A stretch of DNA of 64,000 bases. Source: Hymenobacter algoricola. GTDB taxonomy: Bacteria > Bacteroidota > Bacteroidia > Cytophagales > Hymenobacteraceae. Positions 23,161 through 32,334 of the stretch are shown here, piece after piece. A program made the translations under genes and the position numbers. Under the pieces are notes generated by a model. It ran no database searches. It was given only the letters and a program-made list of their open reading frames with translations, and was not told the DNA's origin. Positions within the stretch are counted from its first letter, which is position 1, and every line of letters begins with the position of its first letter. Location: positions 1 through 64,000 of the forward strand of contig NZ_BAABDH010000109.1 in NCBI RefSeq assembly GCF_039539525.1, read 5' to 3'.

Positions 23161-25038
23161 ATGCCCTGGTACTCTGACTTATTCAACTCGATTTCCGCCA
23201 AAAAGCCCCAGCCCGACGGCAAGCCCGCCGTTTCGGTGCGGGAGCGGTTTTCGGCCCTGCGCAACCTGCCCGAGTTTCTGCGCCTGATCTGGCAGACCAG
23301 CCCCGGCCTCACGCTGGGCAACGTGGCCCTGCGCCTGCTGCGGGCGGCCCTGCCCGTCGCCATGCTCTACGTGGCCCAGCTCATCCTCGACGCGGTGGTG
23401 CAGCTCAGCCGCCAGCCCGCCGCCGACCGTCTGCTTACGCCCGTCCTGACGCTGGTGGCCCTGGAATTTGGCCTCGCGGTGCTGTCGGATGCCCTGGGCC
23501 GGGGCGTGGCGCTGCTGGACTCTTTGCTCGGCGACCTGTTTGCCAACCGCACCTCGGTGCGCCTGATGGAGCACGCCGCCGAGCTGGACCTCGACCAGTT
23601 CGAGGACAGCACCTTCTACGACAAGCTCGAGCGGGCCCGCCGCCAGACGCTCTCGCGCACCGTGCTCATGGCCCAGGTGCTCAGCCAGGGGCAGGATGCT
23701 ATTACGATGGCGTTTCTGGCCGTCGGGCTGGTGGCGTTCAATCCGTGGCTGCTGCTGCTGCTGCTGGTTGCCGTGATTCCGGCGTTTCTGGGCGAGTCGC
23801 ACTTCAACGAGCGCAGCTACTCGCTGGTGCACGGCTGGACGCCCGAGCGCCGGGAGCTCGACTACCTGCGCCAGACCGGCGCCTCCGACGAGACGGCCAA
23901 GGAAGTCAAGATCTTCGGCCTCTCGCCCTTTCTCATCGACCGGTTCCGGCTGCTGTCGGATGAGTTCTACCGCAAGAACAAGGACCTCGTGATCCGGCGG
24001 GCGGGCTGGGGCACGTTCTTCGCCGGCGTGGGCGCCACGGGCTACTACGCGGCCTACGTCTACATCATCAGCCAGGCCGTGCGCGGGCAGATTTCCATCG
24101 GCCAGCTCACGTTTCTGGCCGGTTCCTTCGCCCGGATGCGGGGCCTGCTCGAAAGCATCCTGAGCCGGTTTAGCTCGGTGGCCGACGGCGCGCTCTACCT
24201 GCAGGACTTCTTCGACTTTTTCCACCTCAAGCCCCGCATCATCCGCGACGAGGCCCACGTGGTGCGCCCGTTTCCGCACCCGATCCGCCAGGGCTTCCGC
24301 TTCGAAAACGTGGGCTTCAAATACCGCAACACCGAGAAATGGGCGCTGCGCCACCTGAACTTTGAGCTGCAGGCCGGCGAAAAGCTGGCGCTGGTGGGCG
24401 AGAACGGGGCCGGCAAAACCACGCTCGTCAAGCTGCTCAGCCGCCTCTACGACCCCACCGAGGGCCGCATCCTGCTCGACGGCCACGACCTGCGCGAGTA
24501 CGATCCGGCCGAGCTGCGCCAGGAAATCGGGGTCATCTTCCAGGATTTCGTGCGCTTCCAGCTCTCGGCGGGGCAGAACCTGGCCGTGGGCCGCATCGAG
24601 GAGAAGGACAACCAGCCCCGCATTGCGCAGGCCGCCGCCCAGAGTCTGGCCGACACGGTGGTGCAGAAGCTGCCCAATGGCTACGACCAGATCATCGGCC
24701 GCCGCTTCGCCGGGGGCGTCGATCTGAGCGGGGGCGAGTGGCAGAAAATAGCCCTGGGCCGGGCCTACATGCGCGACGCCCAGCTGCTGATTCTCGACGA
24801 GCCCACCGCCGCCCTCGACGCCCGCGCCGAGCACCAGGTATTCCAGCGCTTCGCCGAGCTGACCCAGGGCAAAACCGCCATCCTGATTTCCCACCGCTTC
24901 AGCACCGTGCGCATGGCCAACCGCATCCTGGTGATTGAAAACGGGCAGTTCGTGGAAATTGGCTCCCACGAGGAGCTGCTGGCCCGGGGTGGCCGCTACG
25001 CCGAGCTGTTTGCCCTGCAGGCCGCAGGCTACAAGTAG
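23161..25038 (+). CDS. ABC exporter, fused permease-ATPase half-transporter
   Basis: 625-residue type IV ABC half-transporter that works as a dimer in the inner membrane. The membrane domain (about 40-350) is followed by the ATPase: Walker A GENGAGKTT (near residue 410), Q-loop (VIFQDFVRFQ), signature LSGGEWQKIALGR (near 522), Walker B LLILDEPTAALD, and switch His in ISHRFSTVR. All catalytic residues are present. The signature with EWQK in place of the usual QQQR is seen in some exporter subfamilies. Substrate cannot be told. Single-gene unit. Confidence 0.9.
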   Translation: MPWYSDLFNSISAKKPQPDGKPAVSVRERFSALRNLPEFLRLIWQTSPGLTLGNVALRLLRAALPVAMLYVAQLILDAVVQLSRQPAADRLLTPVLTLVALEFGLAVLSDALGRGVALLDSLLGDLFANRTSVRLMEHAAELDLDQFEDSTFYDKLERARRQTLSRTVLMAQVLSQGQDAITMAFLAVGLVAFNPWLLLLLLVAVIPAFLGESHFNERSYSLVHGWTPERRELDYLRQTGASDETAKEVKIFGLSPFLIDRFRLLSDEFYRKNKDLVIRRAGWGTFFAGVGATGYYAAYVYIISQAVRGQISIGQLTFLAGSFARMRGLLESILSRFSSVADGALYLQDFFDFFHLKPRIIRDEAHVVRPFPHPIRQGFRFENVGFKYRNTEKWALRHLNFELQAGEKLALVGENGAGKTTLVKLLSRLYDPTEGRILLDGHDLREYDPAELRQEIGVIFQDFVRFQLSAGQNLAVGRIEEKDNQPRIAQAAAQSLADTVVQKLPNGYDQIIGRRFAGGVDLSGGEWQKIALGRAYMRDAQLLILDEPTAALDARAEHQVFQRFAELTQGKTAILISHRFSTVRMANRILVIENGQFVEIGSHEELLARGGRYAELFALQAAGYK

Positions 25039-25184
25039 CCCCGGGCGGAAAAGCGCAAAAGCGGGGCGCACAGGCTGATTTGCCCGGTAGACCAAAATTT
25101 TACACCTCCTTTCGGCTGACTATCAATCTATAACGTACGAGTATGTCGTAACTTGAAAAGAGTGTCTCCCTTAGGTTCCTTCGT

Positions 25185-25787
25185 ATGAAACTGACCGTTC
25201 CGTTTTGTCTGGCGTTGGTGCTGGCCCTGTCCGGCTGCTTTGCTTCCCGCGAGGCCCGCATCGAATCCGACTACAGCTATTCCGGCACTTTCAAGCGCTA
25301 CCGGACCTACCAGTTTGTGACGGGCGCCGGCATCTCGGCCGATACGAGCAAGCTCGGGGAAGTGCTGCGCGACGCCATTCGCACCCGGATGAAGATTCAG
25401 GGGTACCGCCCGGCCCGCACCCGCCCGGATCTGCTGGTTATCTTCCGGCTCTTTGAGGGCGACATGGCCTTCCGCGGCTACGCCCAGGAAGATTTGACCC
25501 GCTGGGTGACCAACGGGCGCGTGGAGGATGATGAAACCCCCAGAAGCGAGCGGCAAGGCTACCAGCCCGTGCGCATGGTCCTGGCCGAAGGTACCCTGCT
25601 GGTTACCCTCGTGGATAACCGCACCAACCGGGCCGTGTGGAACGGCTACGCCTCCGGGGTCACGGTGCCGGCGGGCCCGCAGGGCGAAGTGGTACTGCGC
25701 CGGTCAGTGCGCTCCATATTCGACCAATACCGCATTTTCACCGAAGGCTACCTGAAGGGCAACGACGAGAGCAGCACCCAGAACTAA
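25185..25787 (+). CDS. DUF4136 lipoprotein
   Basis: 200 residues. A signal peptide with lipobox LSGC gives an acylated Cys at about residue 18. The body is the DUF4136 fold: the YSGTFKRYRTYQF opening, IRTRMKIQGYRPARTRPDLLV in the middle, and the NRAVWNGYASG and RSVRSIFDQY region at the end. Most likely anchored in the outer membrane facing the periplasm; function unknown. It ends 11 bases before the stop of the convergent xdhC gene. Confidence 0.85.
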   Translation: MKLTVPFCLALVLALSGCFASREARIESDYSYSGTFKRYRTYQFVTGAGISADTSKLGEVLRDAIRTRMKIQGYRPARTRPDLLVIFRLFEGDMAFRGYAQEDLTRWVTNGRVEDDETPRSERQGYQPVRMVLAEGTLLVTLVDNRTNRAVWNGYASGVTVPAGPQGEVVLRRSVRSIFDQYRIFTEGYLKGNDESSTQN

Positions 25788-25798
25788 GCCTGCCGTAG

Positions 25799-26776
25799 CT
25801 ATTGCGCGTTGCGCACCCGAATCAGCTCGGCGGCCACGCTGATGGCTATTTCTTCCGGTGTACGGCTCTGAATGGGCACGCCGATGGGCGCGTGCACGCG
25901 GGCCAGGTCCTCGGCCGTGCAGCCGGAAGCGCGCAAAGAGCCCAGCAGCTCGGCAATCTTGGCCTTGCTGCCCATCAACCCCAGGTATTTCACCCGATGA
26001 GCCAACAGCTGGCGCAGGGCTACTTCGTCGGGCCGGTAGCCGAAGGTCATGATGACGATGAACTGATGGGGGCCTTCCGGAATTTCCCGGGCCAGGGTTT
26101 CGTAGGGCACCGTGCGCTTGTGGTGGGCGTAAGAGTTTAGCGCCAGCGTGTTCAGCCCGGGCCGGTCGTCGAGGACCGTCAGCTCAAAGTCCAGCGTGGC
26201 CAGCACCCGCGACAACGCCAGCGCCACGTGCCCGCCGCCCACAATCGTCACCTGGTCGCGGAAGCCGAGCCGCTCGGCGTAGTGCCAGTCGGTGCCGGCG
26301 TGGTAGGCGAAGCTGGGCAGGTTCGCCGGCGCCGGCTGTACCCGCAGGCCCGCCGCCGACAAAGTAAAATAAGCTGCCGAAAGCTGTTCCAGAGCCCTGA
26401 CGCAGGCTTCCACGGCCGGCTGGTCGGTGGGCTGCAGCGGAAACAGCAGCACGACCTGTTCGCCGGAACAGATCATGCCGGACCGGTCGGTGGGGGCTTC
26501 GCGGCGGTGAATCTGGGGCCGCAGCACGAGGGCCGGATTCGCCTCGCGCCGCCGGGCCCGGGCCAGATCCACGAACTTGTGCTCCATGATACCGCCCCCG
26601 ATGGAGCCGGCCGAATCGTCGGCGGCCACGCTCATCTTGAAGCCCTGCCGGCCCGGACTGCTGCCGTGGCTGCTGAGTACGCACAGCAGCGTCACCGGCC
26701 GGCCGGCCCGCATATGGGCCGCCGCATGCTGCCACACCAGCAGGTCGCGGGGCCGGGATTGGGAAGGTTGTTGCAC
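25799..26776 (-). CDS. xdhC: XdhC-family molybdenum cofactor chaperone for xanthine dehydrogenase
   Basis: 325 residues from a GTG start at 26776. The N-terminal XdhC/CoxI part contains LLCVLSSHGSSPGRQGFKMSV and GSIGGGIMEHKFVDLAR. The C-terminal Rossmann part begins VTIVGGGHVALALSRVLA and includes IVIMTFGYRPDE, LGLMGSKAKI and HAPIGVPIQSRTPEEIAISV. XdhC proteins bind molybdopterin cofactor and help sulfurate and insert it into xanthine dehydrogenase. It is the last gene of the xdhA-xdhB-xdhC group on the minus strand, separated from xdhB by a nested palindrome. Confidence 0.9.
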   Translation of the reverse strand: MQQPSQSRPRDLLVWQHAAAHMRAGRPVTLLCVLSSHGSSPGRQGFKMSVAADDSAGSIGGGIMEHKFVDLARARRREANPALVLRPQIHRREAPTDRSGMICSGEQVVLLFPLQPTDQPAVEACVRALEQLSAAYFTLSAAGLRVQPAPANLPSFAYHAGTDWHYAERLGFRDQVTIVGGGHVALALSRVLATLDFELTVLDDRPGLNTLALNSYAHHKRTVPYETLAREIPEGPHQFIVIMTFGYRPDEVALRQLLAHRVKYLGLMGSKAKIAELLGSLRASGCTAEDLARVHAPIGVPIQSRTPEEIAISVAAELIRVRNAQ

Positions 26777-26789
26777 GGGGAAAAGTGGT

Positions 26790-27012
26790 AACGCGAAGTT
26801 TTACTTCGCGAGGCGTTGGACGACAGGAGTTGTTAAAAGTAGTTTGAGTTCGTTTCCAGGCCTCCGAAACAGTGTAGAGACGCCTGTTTGCGTCTCGTCG
26901 TTGAACAACAATCGTTGCTACGGCGCGGCCGACGAGACGCAAGTATGCGTCTCTACACCGTGCTAGGGGCTTCTTAGCGGCGCGGACGTCTCGCGAGGTA
27001 GAACTTCGCGTT
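26790..27012. repeat. Nested inverted repeat (MITE-like) between xdhB and xdhC
   Basis: Outer arms at 26790-26812 and 26990-27012 are 23 bp with two mismatches (core AACGCGAAGTT and TCGCGAG). Inside lies a second palindrome, 26872-26900 with 26930-26958, built of TAGAGACGC and GCGTCTCGTCG units. The right end is 6 bases from the xdhB stop. No coding capacity. It looks like a small non-autonomous element or a composite of two repeat families inserted in the operon. Confidence 0.75.
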
Positions 27013-27017
27013 GCAGC

Positions 27018-29315
27018 TTACGCCTCCGCCGAAACCACTACCGGCGCTACCGGCGCGGGCACGGCACTTGGGTACAGGTTCAGCAGCACCTTCTCCGGGG
27101 TAATCGGGGCCGAGAAATCTATTTCGTGGCCGGGGCGGAAGGCGCGGATGGCGTCGCGCACGGCAAAGTAGGCCCCGATGCCGTACATCAGCGGCGGCTC
27201 GCCCACGGCTTTGGAGCGCAGAATGGCCCGCGGATGACCCGGCGTATCCAGAAAGTGCACGGGCATGTGCCGGGGTACTGAGTACAGATCCGGGATTTTG
27301 TAGCTATTCAGCGAGTTGGTCAGCAGGCGGCCTTCTTCGTTGTAGATCAGCTCTTCCAGCGTCATCCAGCCGATGCCCTGCACTGCGCCGCCCTCAATCT
27401 GGCCCTGGTCGATGGCCGGGTTCATGCTCTCCCCGAAGTCGTGCACAATCTGCACCGCGTCGAAGGCGTAGGTGCCGCGCAGGCAGTCGACTGTCACGGT
27501 GGTGTAGGCCGTGCCGTACACGTGGTAGGCGAAGGGGTAGCCCTGGTTGGTGGTGGGGTCGAAGTGCAGGTCGGGGGTGGCGTAGTGGGCGTTTTCGGTC
27601 AGGTTCACGCGCTTCCAGTACGCCGACGACACCAGCTTTTCCCAGATCGTGTCGGCGGGTACGCCGGCGGCCAGCACCTGCTCGTTGGTTATTTCCAGCC
27701 CTTCGTAGTTGAGCGTGTACTCGTTGCAGGCGTGCTGCAGCAGCCGTTCGCGCAGCACCTCGCAGGCCATTTGGGTGGCTTTGCCGTTCAGGTCGGCGGT
27801 GGCGCTGGCGGCGGAAGGGGAGGTGTTGGCCACGCGGGTAGTATTGGTGCTTTCCACCTTGATGCGGTTGGGCGAGATGCCCAGCGTCCGGGCCGCCACC
27901 TGGGCAATCTTGGTGTTCACGCCCTGGCCCATTTCCACCGCGCCGGTGCTCACGCCCACCGTGCCGTCGGTGTAGATGTGCACCAGCGCGCGGGCCTGGT
28001 TCATGGGCGTCTTGGTGAAGGAAATGCCGAAGCAGATGGGCATCACCGACAGCCCTTTCTTGAACTGCTCGTTCCCGGCGTTGAAAGCGGCAATAGCGGC
28101 CCGGCTTTGCTCCAGGTCGTAGATCCGGTCGGCCGTGTCCCAGCTGAGCTCGGCGTTGCACATTTCGGCCGGCTGCCGGTACGAGAACAGGTCGTTTTCG
28201 CGCAGCAGGTTGCGCCGCTGAATCGTGCTGGCCGGTACGCCCAACGCCTCGGCCGCCTTCACAATGGCCGACTCCATCACAAACATGCCCTGGGGCCCGC
28301 CGAAGCCCCGGAAGGCGGTGTTCGGCGGCAGATTCGTGCGGCAGCTGTAGGCCGTGGCCGTCACGTTCGGGATGAAATACGTGTTGGTGGCGTGAAACAG
28401 CGTCCGTTCCAGCACGGCCGGCGACAGGTCGGCGGCGGCCCCGGCATTCTGGTAGAAGGTGACTTCGTAGGCCACGATGCGCAGGTCGGCGTCGAGGCCG
28501 ATGCGGAAGTCGGAGGAGTAGGGGTGGCGCTTGCCGGTCATGCGCATGTCGGCCATGCGGTCCAGCACCAGCTTCACGGGCCGGCGCACCACGTAGGCGC
28601 CCAGCGCGGCCAGCGCCCCCCAGGTGGTGGCCTGGTCTTCCTTGCCGCCGAAGCCCCCGCCCAGGCGCGTCACGTCGACCTCAATCTGGTGCATGCCGAT
28701 GCCCAGCACGTGGGCCGTGTGGCGCTGCACGGCCGTGGGGCCCTGGGTCGAGGAAATAATCCGTACGCCGCCCATTTCAGTAGGGTAGGCGTAGGCGCCC
28801 TGGGTTTCGATGTACAGATGCTCCTGCCCGCCCGACTCGGCCACGCCCTCAAACACGTGGGCGCACTGGCTCCAGGCCGCGGCCGAGTCGCCGAGACGGA
28901 AAGTGCGGGGCGGCACGATCAGCTCGCCCTGGGCCGCGGCCACCCGCGGGTCGGTAAGGATGGGCCGCGGCTCGATTTCGACCTTGATAAACGCCAGCGC
29001 GGCCTGGGCCTGGTGCTCTGACTCGGCCAGCACCAGGGCCACGGGCTGCCCGCGGAAGTGGACGTGCCCCTCGGCCAGCAGCGGCTCATCGGGCACGATG
29101 CCGCCAATCTGATTTTCGCCCGGAATATCAGCTGCGGTAAGGATGCGCACCACGCCGGGCTGCTCCAAGGCAGCCGAAAAATCGAGGCTCAGCAGCTTGC
29201 CGTGGGCCAGCGGCGACTCAAACACGGCCGCGTACAGCGTGCCCCGCTGGGTCGGAATGTCGTCTACGTACTGGGATTCGCCGCGCACGTGGCGCACCGG
29301 GTCGAGGTGATTCAT
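27018..29315 (-). CDS. xdhB: Xanthine dehydrogenase, molybdopterin-binding large subunit
   Basis: 765 residues, the usual length for the separate large subunit. It oxidises hypoxanthine and xanthine at a molybdenum centre. Visible landmarks: GESQYVDDIPTQRGTLYAA at the start, LGGGFGGKEDQATTWGALAA (cofactor-binding loop), NTAFRGFGGPQGMFVME, VSTGAVEMGQGVNTKIAQVA, and the C-terminal KAVGEPPLMYGIGA containing the Glu expected to act as catalytic base. All appear intact. Partner of the FeS/FAD subunit encoded upstream; together they form the heterodimeric cytoplasmic enzyme of purine breakdown. Confidence 0.93.
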   Translation of the reverse strand: MNHLDPVRHVRGESQYVDDIPTQRGTLYAAVFESPLAHGKLLSLDFSAALEQPGVVRILTAADIPGENQIGGIVPDEPLLAEGHVHFRGQPVALVLAESEHQAQAALAFIKVEIEPRPILTDPRVAAAQGELIVPPRTFRLGDSAAAWSQCAHVFEGVAESGGQEHLYIETQGAYAYPTEMGGVRIISSTQGPTAVQRHTAHVLGIGMHQIEVDVTRLGGGFGGKEDQATTWGALAALGAYVVRRPVKLVLDRMADMRMTGKRHPYSSDFRIGLDADLRIVAYEVTFYQNAGAAADLSPAVLERTLFHATNTYFIPNVTATAYSCRTNLPPNTAFRGFGGPQGMFVMESAIVKAAEALGVPASTIQRRNLLRENDLFSYRQPAEMCNAELSWDTADRIYDLEQSRAAIAAFNAGNEQFKKGLSVMPICFGISFTKTPMNQARALVHIYTDGTVGVSTGAVEMGQGVNTKIAQVAARTLGISPNRIKVESTNTTRVANTSPSAASATADLNGKATQMACEVLRERLLQHACNEYTLNYEGLEITNEQVLAAGVPADTIWEKLVSSAYWKRVNLTENAHYATPDLHFDPTTNQGYPFAYHVYGTAYTTVTVDCLRGTYAFDAVQIVHDFGESMNPAIDQGQIEGGAVQGIGWMTLEELIYNEEGRLLTNSLNSYKIPDLYSVPRHMPVHFLDTPGHPRAILRSKAVGEPPLMYGIGAYFAVRDAIRAFRPGHEIDFSAPITPEKVLLNLYPSAVPAPVAPVVVSAEA

Positions 29316-29387
29316 GGGAGGGGAATTCGGAAAAGAAAAGTGAGCTGTCAGGCAGAAACACTTTTTCCTATTACTTCAAAATTTGAC

Positions 29388-29483
29388 CGTCATTCCGAGC
29401 GAGCCGAGGAATCTCGCGTGCTGACGTCGGATTAGTAACCCAGTGACAGCACGCGAGATGCTTCGACTTCGCTCAGCATGACG
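29388..29483. repeat. Dispersed intergenic palindromic repeat, copy 2
   Basis: Imperfect inverted repeat: the left side (CGTCATTCCGAGCGAGCC, then ATCTCGCGTGCTGACG) pairs with the right side (GCACGCGAGATGCTTCGAC, then TTCGCTCAGCATGACG). It shares the core and right flank with 19813-19890. It lies between xdhA and xdhB. Unlike copy 1, the left outer arm is also present. Confidence 0.85.
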
Positions 29484-29504
29484 TTCTGTTCTATAGTCTG
29501 CTGC

Positions 29505-30944
29505 TTACACCAGCTCCCGCAGGGAAAGCCGTTCGGGGAAAAACTGCAGGAAGTGGGCAAACAGCAGCTGCCGCAGCAAAAGCCGCTTATAGTCGGCCGT
29601 GCCGCGGGCGTCGCTGATCGGGCTAATTTCGGCCTGCATCACCTCGTTGGCCGCCGCCAGCGTGGCGGCACTGACTTCCTTACCGGTCAGGAAAGCCGAG
29701 GTGCGGGCCAGCAACAGCGGAATGGGCCCCACGCCACCAGCCGAGAGGCGGGCCTCCTGAATAAAGCCATTTTCCGCGCGCAGCCAGGCCGCCGAGTTCA
29801 CGCTGGCAATGTCGAGGTGAGTGCGCTTGCTGACCTTTTCGAAGCTGAAGAAATCAGTGGGCTGCGGGGCCGCGAAGCTGATTTCGACCAGCTGCTCGTC
29901 GGCTTCCTTGGTGAGGGTTTTGTAGCCCCGGTAGAGCTCCCGCAGGGGCAGGTCCCGGCGCTGGCGGGCGGCGGTTTCCAGCGTGATGCGGGCGTCGAGG
30001 GCCAGGAAAAAGATGGTCAAATCGCCGATGGGGGAGGCGTTGACGAAGTTGCCGGCCACGGTGCCCATGTTGCGGATCGGGGTGCTCGATACCAGCTTGA
30101 GGTGAGCGGGCAGGCGCGGAAACAGCTGGTTCATCAGCGGCGAGTCGCGCAGGTTTTCGGCGGTAGCGGCGGCGCCCAGCACCACCCGGCCGTCGGCTGC
30201 CTGCCGGATGCCGCGCAGGTGGGCCTGGTCGTACACCAGCTCCACGGGCACGGCCCGCACGTGCTCGGGGCGCTGTACCAGCAGGTCGGTGCCGCCGCCC
30301 AGGATTTGATGATTCGCTATTGGTTTTTGGTTTTTGGTCTCGTTTGACTGCAATTCGGCCTGCAAAGCCTGCAGCTGGGCGGGAATACCTTGGAAATACG
30401 CGGGCACAAACTGCTGCTCGCTCAGCCAGTGCACTACGTTTTCGGCGGGGCGGGCGGCCAGCTGCTCCGTCAGCAGCGCCGTGGCCCGCTCCAGGGATTT
30501 GTAGCCCGTACAGCGGCAGATGTTGCCGTCGATGGCCGCCAGGCCGCTTTCGGGCGTGGCCGGCTTGTGGCTCAGCGCGTGCCCGGTGAGCGACATCACG
30601 AAGCCCACGGTGCAGAAGCCGCACTGCGAGCCGCCTTCCTGCACAATGGCCTGCTGCACCGGCGTGAGCGTACCCGCAGCGGCATTGATGCCTTCCACCG
30701 TCACGATGTGCTTGCCCTGGGCATTGCCCAGCGGCGTGAGGCAGGACGTCATCGACTGGTAGCGGATGGTGGCCCCATCGGGCTGCAGCTCGCCGACCAG
30801 CACGGTGCAGGCGCCGCAGTCGCCCTCGCGGCAGCCGATTTTGGTGCCGGTCAGGTGCTGCTGGTAGCGCACGAAGTCGAGCAGGGTACTGCCCGCCGGC
30901 TGGTCGGTGCGGATGCGCTGGCTATTGAGGTAAAAGTGAAGCAT
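29505..30944 (-). CDS. xdhA: Xanthine dehydrogenase small subunit, [2Fe-2S] and FAD domains
   Basis: 479 residues. The plant-type ferredoxin domain has CREGDCGACTV (cluster I ligands), followed by the second cluster domain with QCGFCTVGFVM and ICRCTGY. The FAD domain (about 200-380) has ILGGGTDLL and NMGTVAGNFVNASPIGD. A CO-dehydrogenase flavoprotein C-terminal domain follows, with DIASVNSAAW and LSAGGVGPIPL. All eight cluster cysteines appear present. It passes electrons from the molybdenum subunit to NAD. It is the first gene of the operon; a 189-base gap to xdhB is filled mostly by a palindromic repeat. Confidence 0.93.
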   Translation of the reverse strand: MLHFYLNSQRIRTDQPAGSTLLDFVRYQQHLTGTKIGCREGDCGACTVLVGELQPDGATIRYQSMTSCLTPLGNAQGKHIVTVEGINAAAGTLTPVQQAIVQEGGSQCGFCTVGFVMSLTGHALSHKPATPESGLAAIDGNICRCTGYKSLERATALLTEQLAARPAENVVHWLSEQQFVPAYFQGIPAQLQALQAELQSNETKNQKPIANHQILGGGTDLLVQRPEHVRAVPVELVYDQAHLRGIRQAADGRVVLGAAATAENLRDSPLMNQLFPRLPAHLKLVSSTPIRNMGTVAGNFVNASPIGDLTIFFLALDARITLETAARQRRDLPLRELYRGYKTLTKEADEQLVEISFAAPQPTDFFSFEKVSKRTHLDIASVNSAAWLRAENGFIQEARLSAGGVGPIPLLLARTSAFLTGKEVSAATLAAANEVMQAEISPISDARGTADYKRLLLRQLLFAHFLQFFPERLSLRELV

Positions 30945-31103
30945 GCGGAGCAGGGAAATTCAGGGCAGAGGGTTCAAGTTAACAAAAAAGTAACATTGGT
31001 CCGGACCGCCCGCCGGCTGCCCGGACCCGGCCTGGCCGCTGCCGGTGGCATCTATAACCCGTCGTCGCGGCCGTTGGCCGCCGGTAGCAGGGGCGGCCAG
31101 GAC

Positions 31104-31126
31104 AAAAAAAGCCCAGCCATCTGGGC
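31104..31126 (-). terminator. Rho-independent terminator
   Basis: Stem GCCCAG (31111-31116) with CTGGGC (31121-31126), loop CCAT, followed on the minus strand by a run of seven T. It lies 34 bases past the stop of the gene at 31160-32086. Confidence 0.8.
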
Positions 31127-31159
31127 AAGATAGCCGGGCCGGGCGGAGTCGCAACTCCC

Positions 31160-32086
31160 TTATTTGGTGAACTTAGGAATGCGGAACTGCAGGCCGATGG
31201 AAGGAATGAAGGTAAATCCCTTGAGCTTAGCCGTCTGGTTGTTGAGCAGCTGGTAGGTGCCATAGTTCTGGTAATACAGGGCAAAAGCCGGAATGACGTA
31301 GGCGTAGCGGTAGCCGATCTTCACGTTGGCGAAAGCGCCGTAGGACGAGAAGTCCCGCTTCTGCTCGGGCAGAGACGGCAGCAGCTCGGTGGCCGAGCCC
31401 GACTTGTAGATGTTGCGCGGGTCGAAGCCGTAGCGCAGGAAGGTGTGGGTATACACGGCCCCGAACGACACGGCCCCGATTTCCTCTTCCGGTCCAAACG
31501 ACTTGCTGAACACCAGCGGCACGATCAGGTCGCGGCGGTTGGCCTCGAAGCGCAGCAGGCTGTTGATGTTGTCGAGGTAGGGGATGCTGGGCAGCTTGGC
31601 CCGCTGGGTGGCATACTGGAGCCCCACGCTGCCATACAGCGCACCGGCCGCGCCGCCGGGCCGCTCGGGCGTACCGGTCGGACCCATAAACTGGTACATG
31701 GCGTCGAAAACGTGCGAGCCGAAAGCGTACTTGTAGCCCACGTCGAGCCGGTCAATAACCCCGTAGCGCAGGTACAGGTCGGCGGCAGGCTGCACCGGGT
31801 CGATGACATAGGCCAGGGCCGCTACCTGCAGCTTGTCGACCAGGTCGCTGTACTCCACTTTTTCCTGGCTGACGAGCTGGTCGGCGGCTTCCTTGACCAC
31901 GGCCCCGGTTTTGTCGATGGTTTCGGTCGGGATGTTGAACGACTGGTTGCCGCCCACCCGGAACTCGCCGTGCGGGGTGACTTTGCCGGTGCTGGTAATG
32001 CCGCGCGGGGCCATGCAGCTGGTCGTGAGCAGAGTGGCCAGGGCCGGCAGCACCAGCACGCGGCGGAGGGAGGAAAGCCGTGTCAT
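31160..32086 (-). CDS. Envelope lipoprotein, probable outer-membrane beta-barrel
   Basis: 308 residues from the ATG at 32086, which opens a signal peptide with lipobox LLTTSC (Cys near 24); the frame upstream lacks protein character. The C-terminal half has alternating aromatic/polar strands (YLRYGVIDRLDVGYKYAFG, YGSVGLQYATQ, FANVKIGYRYAYVIPAFALY) and ends IGLQFRIPKF, as expected for a small barrel. I do not recognise a named family. Probably outer-membrane; single gene, closed by a terminator. Confidence 0.7.
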   Translation of the reverse strand: MTRLSSLRRVLVLPALATLLTTSCMAPRGITSTGKVTPHGEFRVGGNQSFNIPTETIDKTGAVVKEAADQLVSQEKVEYSDLVDKLQVAALAYVIDPVQPAADLYLRYGVIDRLDVGYKYAFGSHVFDAMYQFMGPTGTPERPGGAAGALYGSVGLQYATQRAKLPSIPYLDNINSLLRFEANRRDLIVPLVFSKSFGPEEEIGAVSFGAVYTHTFLRYGFDPRNIYKSGSATELLPSLPEQKRDFSSYGAFANVKIGYRYAYVIPAFALYYQNYGTYQLLNNQTAKLKGFTFIPSIGLQFRIPKFTK

Positions 32087-32334
32087 CAGCGGAAAAGCGG
32101 GAAGAAAGGGTGGGGAGAGGAGGAAAAGTTCCGCGGCGCAATTGCCAAAACCAAGCCGAAAGTACGCTCCCCAAACGAAACGGACCCGCTCGTTAGTCCG
32201 GGCTGGCGGGAAGTTATTTGTAGTCAGCCGGTTGTTGTTGGAGCGGGCTGCGGCTCCGGCCAATCCGGTCCGTCGGAGGGGTATTCGGGGTTTTCTGTTA
32301 CTTGCAGGTGCATGCCGGCCTATCCACTCTCTTC

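Noticed and set aside
23179..25095. Minus-strand open frame of 638 codons
   Set aside because: Antisense to the ABC exporter, which carries all ABC motifs.
26790..29483. CRISPR array in the xdh region
   Set aside because: The repeats are palindromic intergenic elements of different families without regular spacing, spacers or cas genes.
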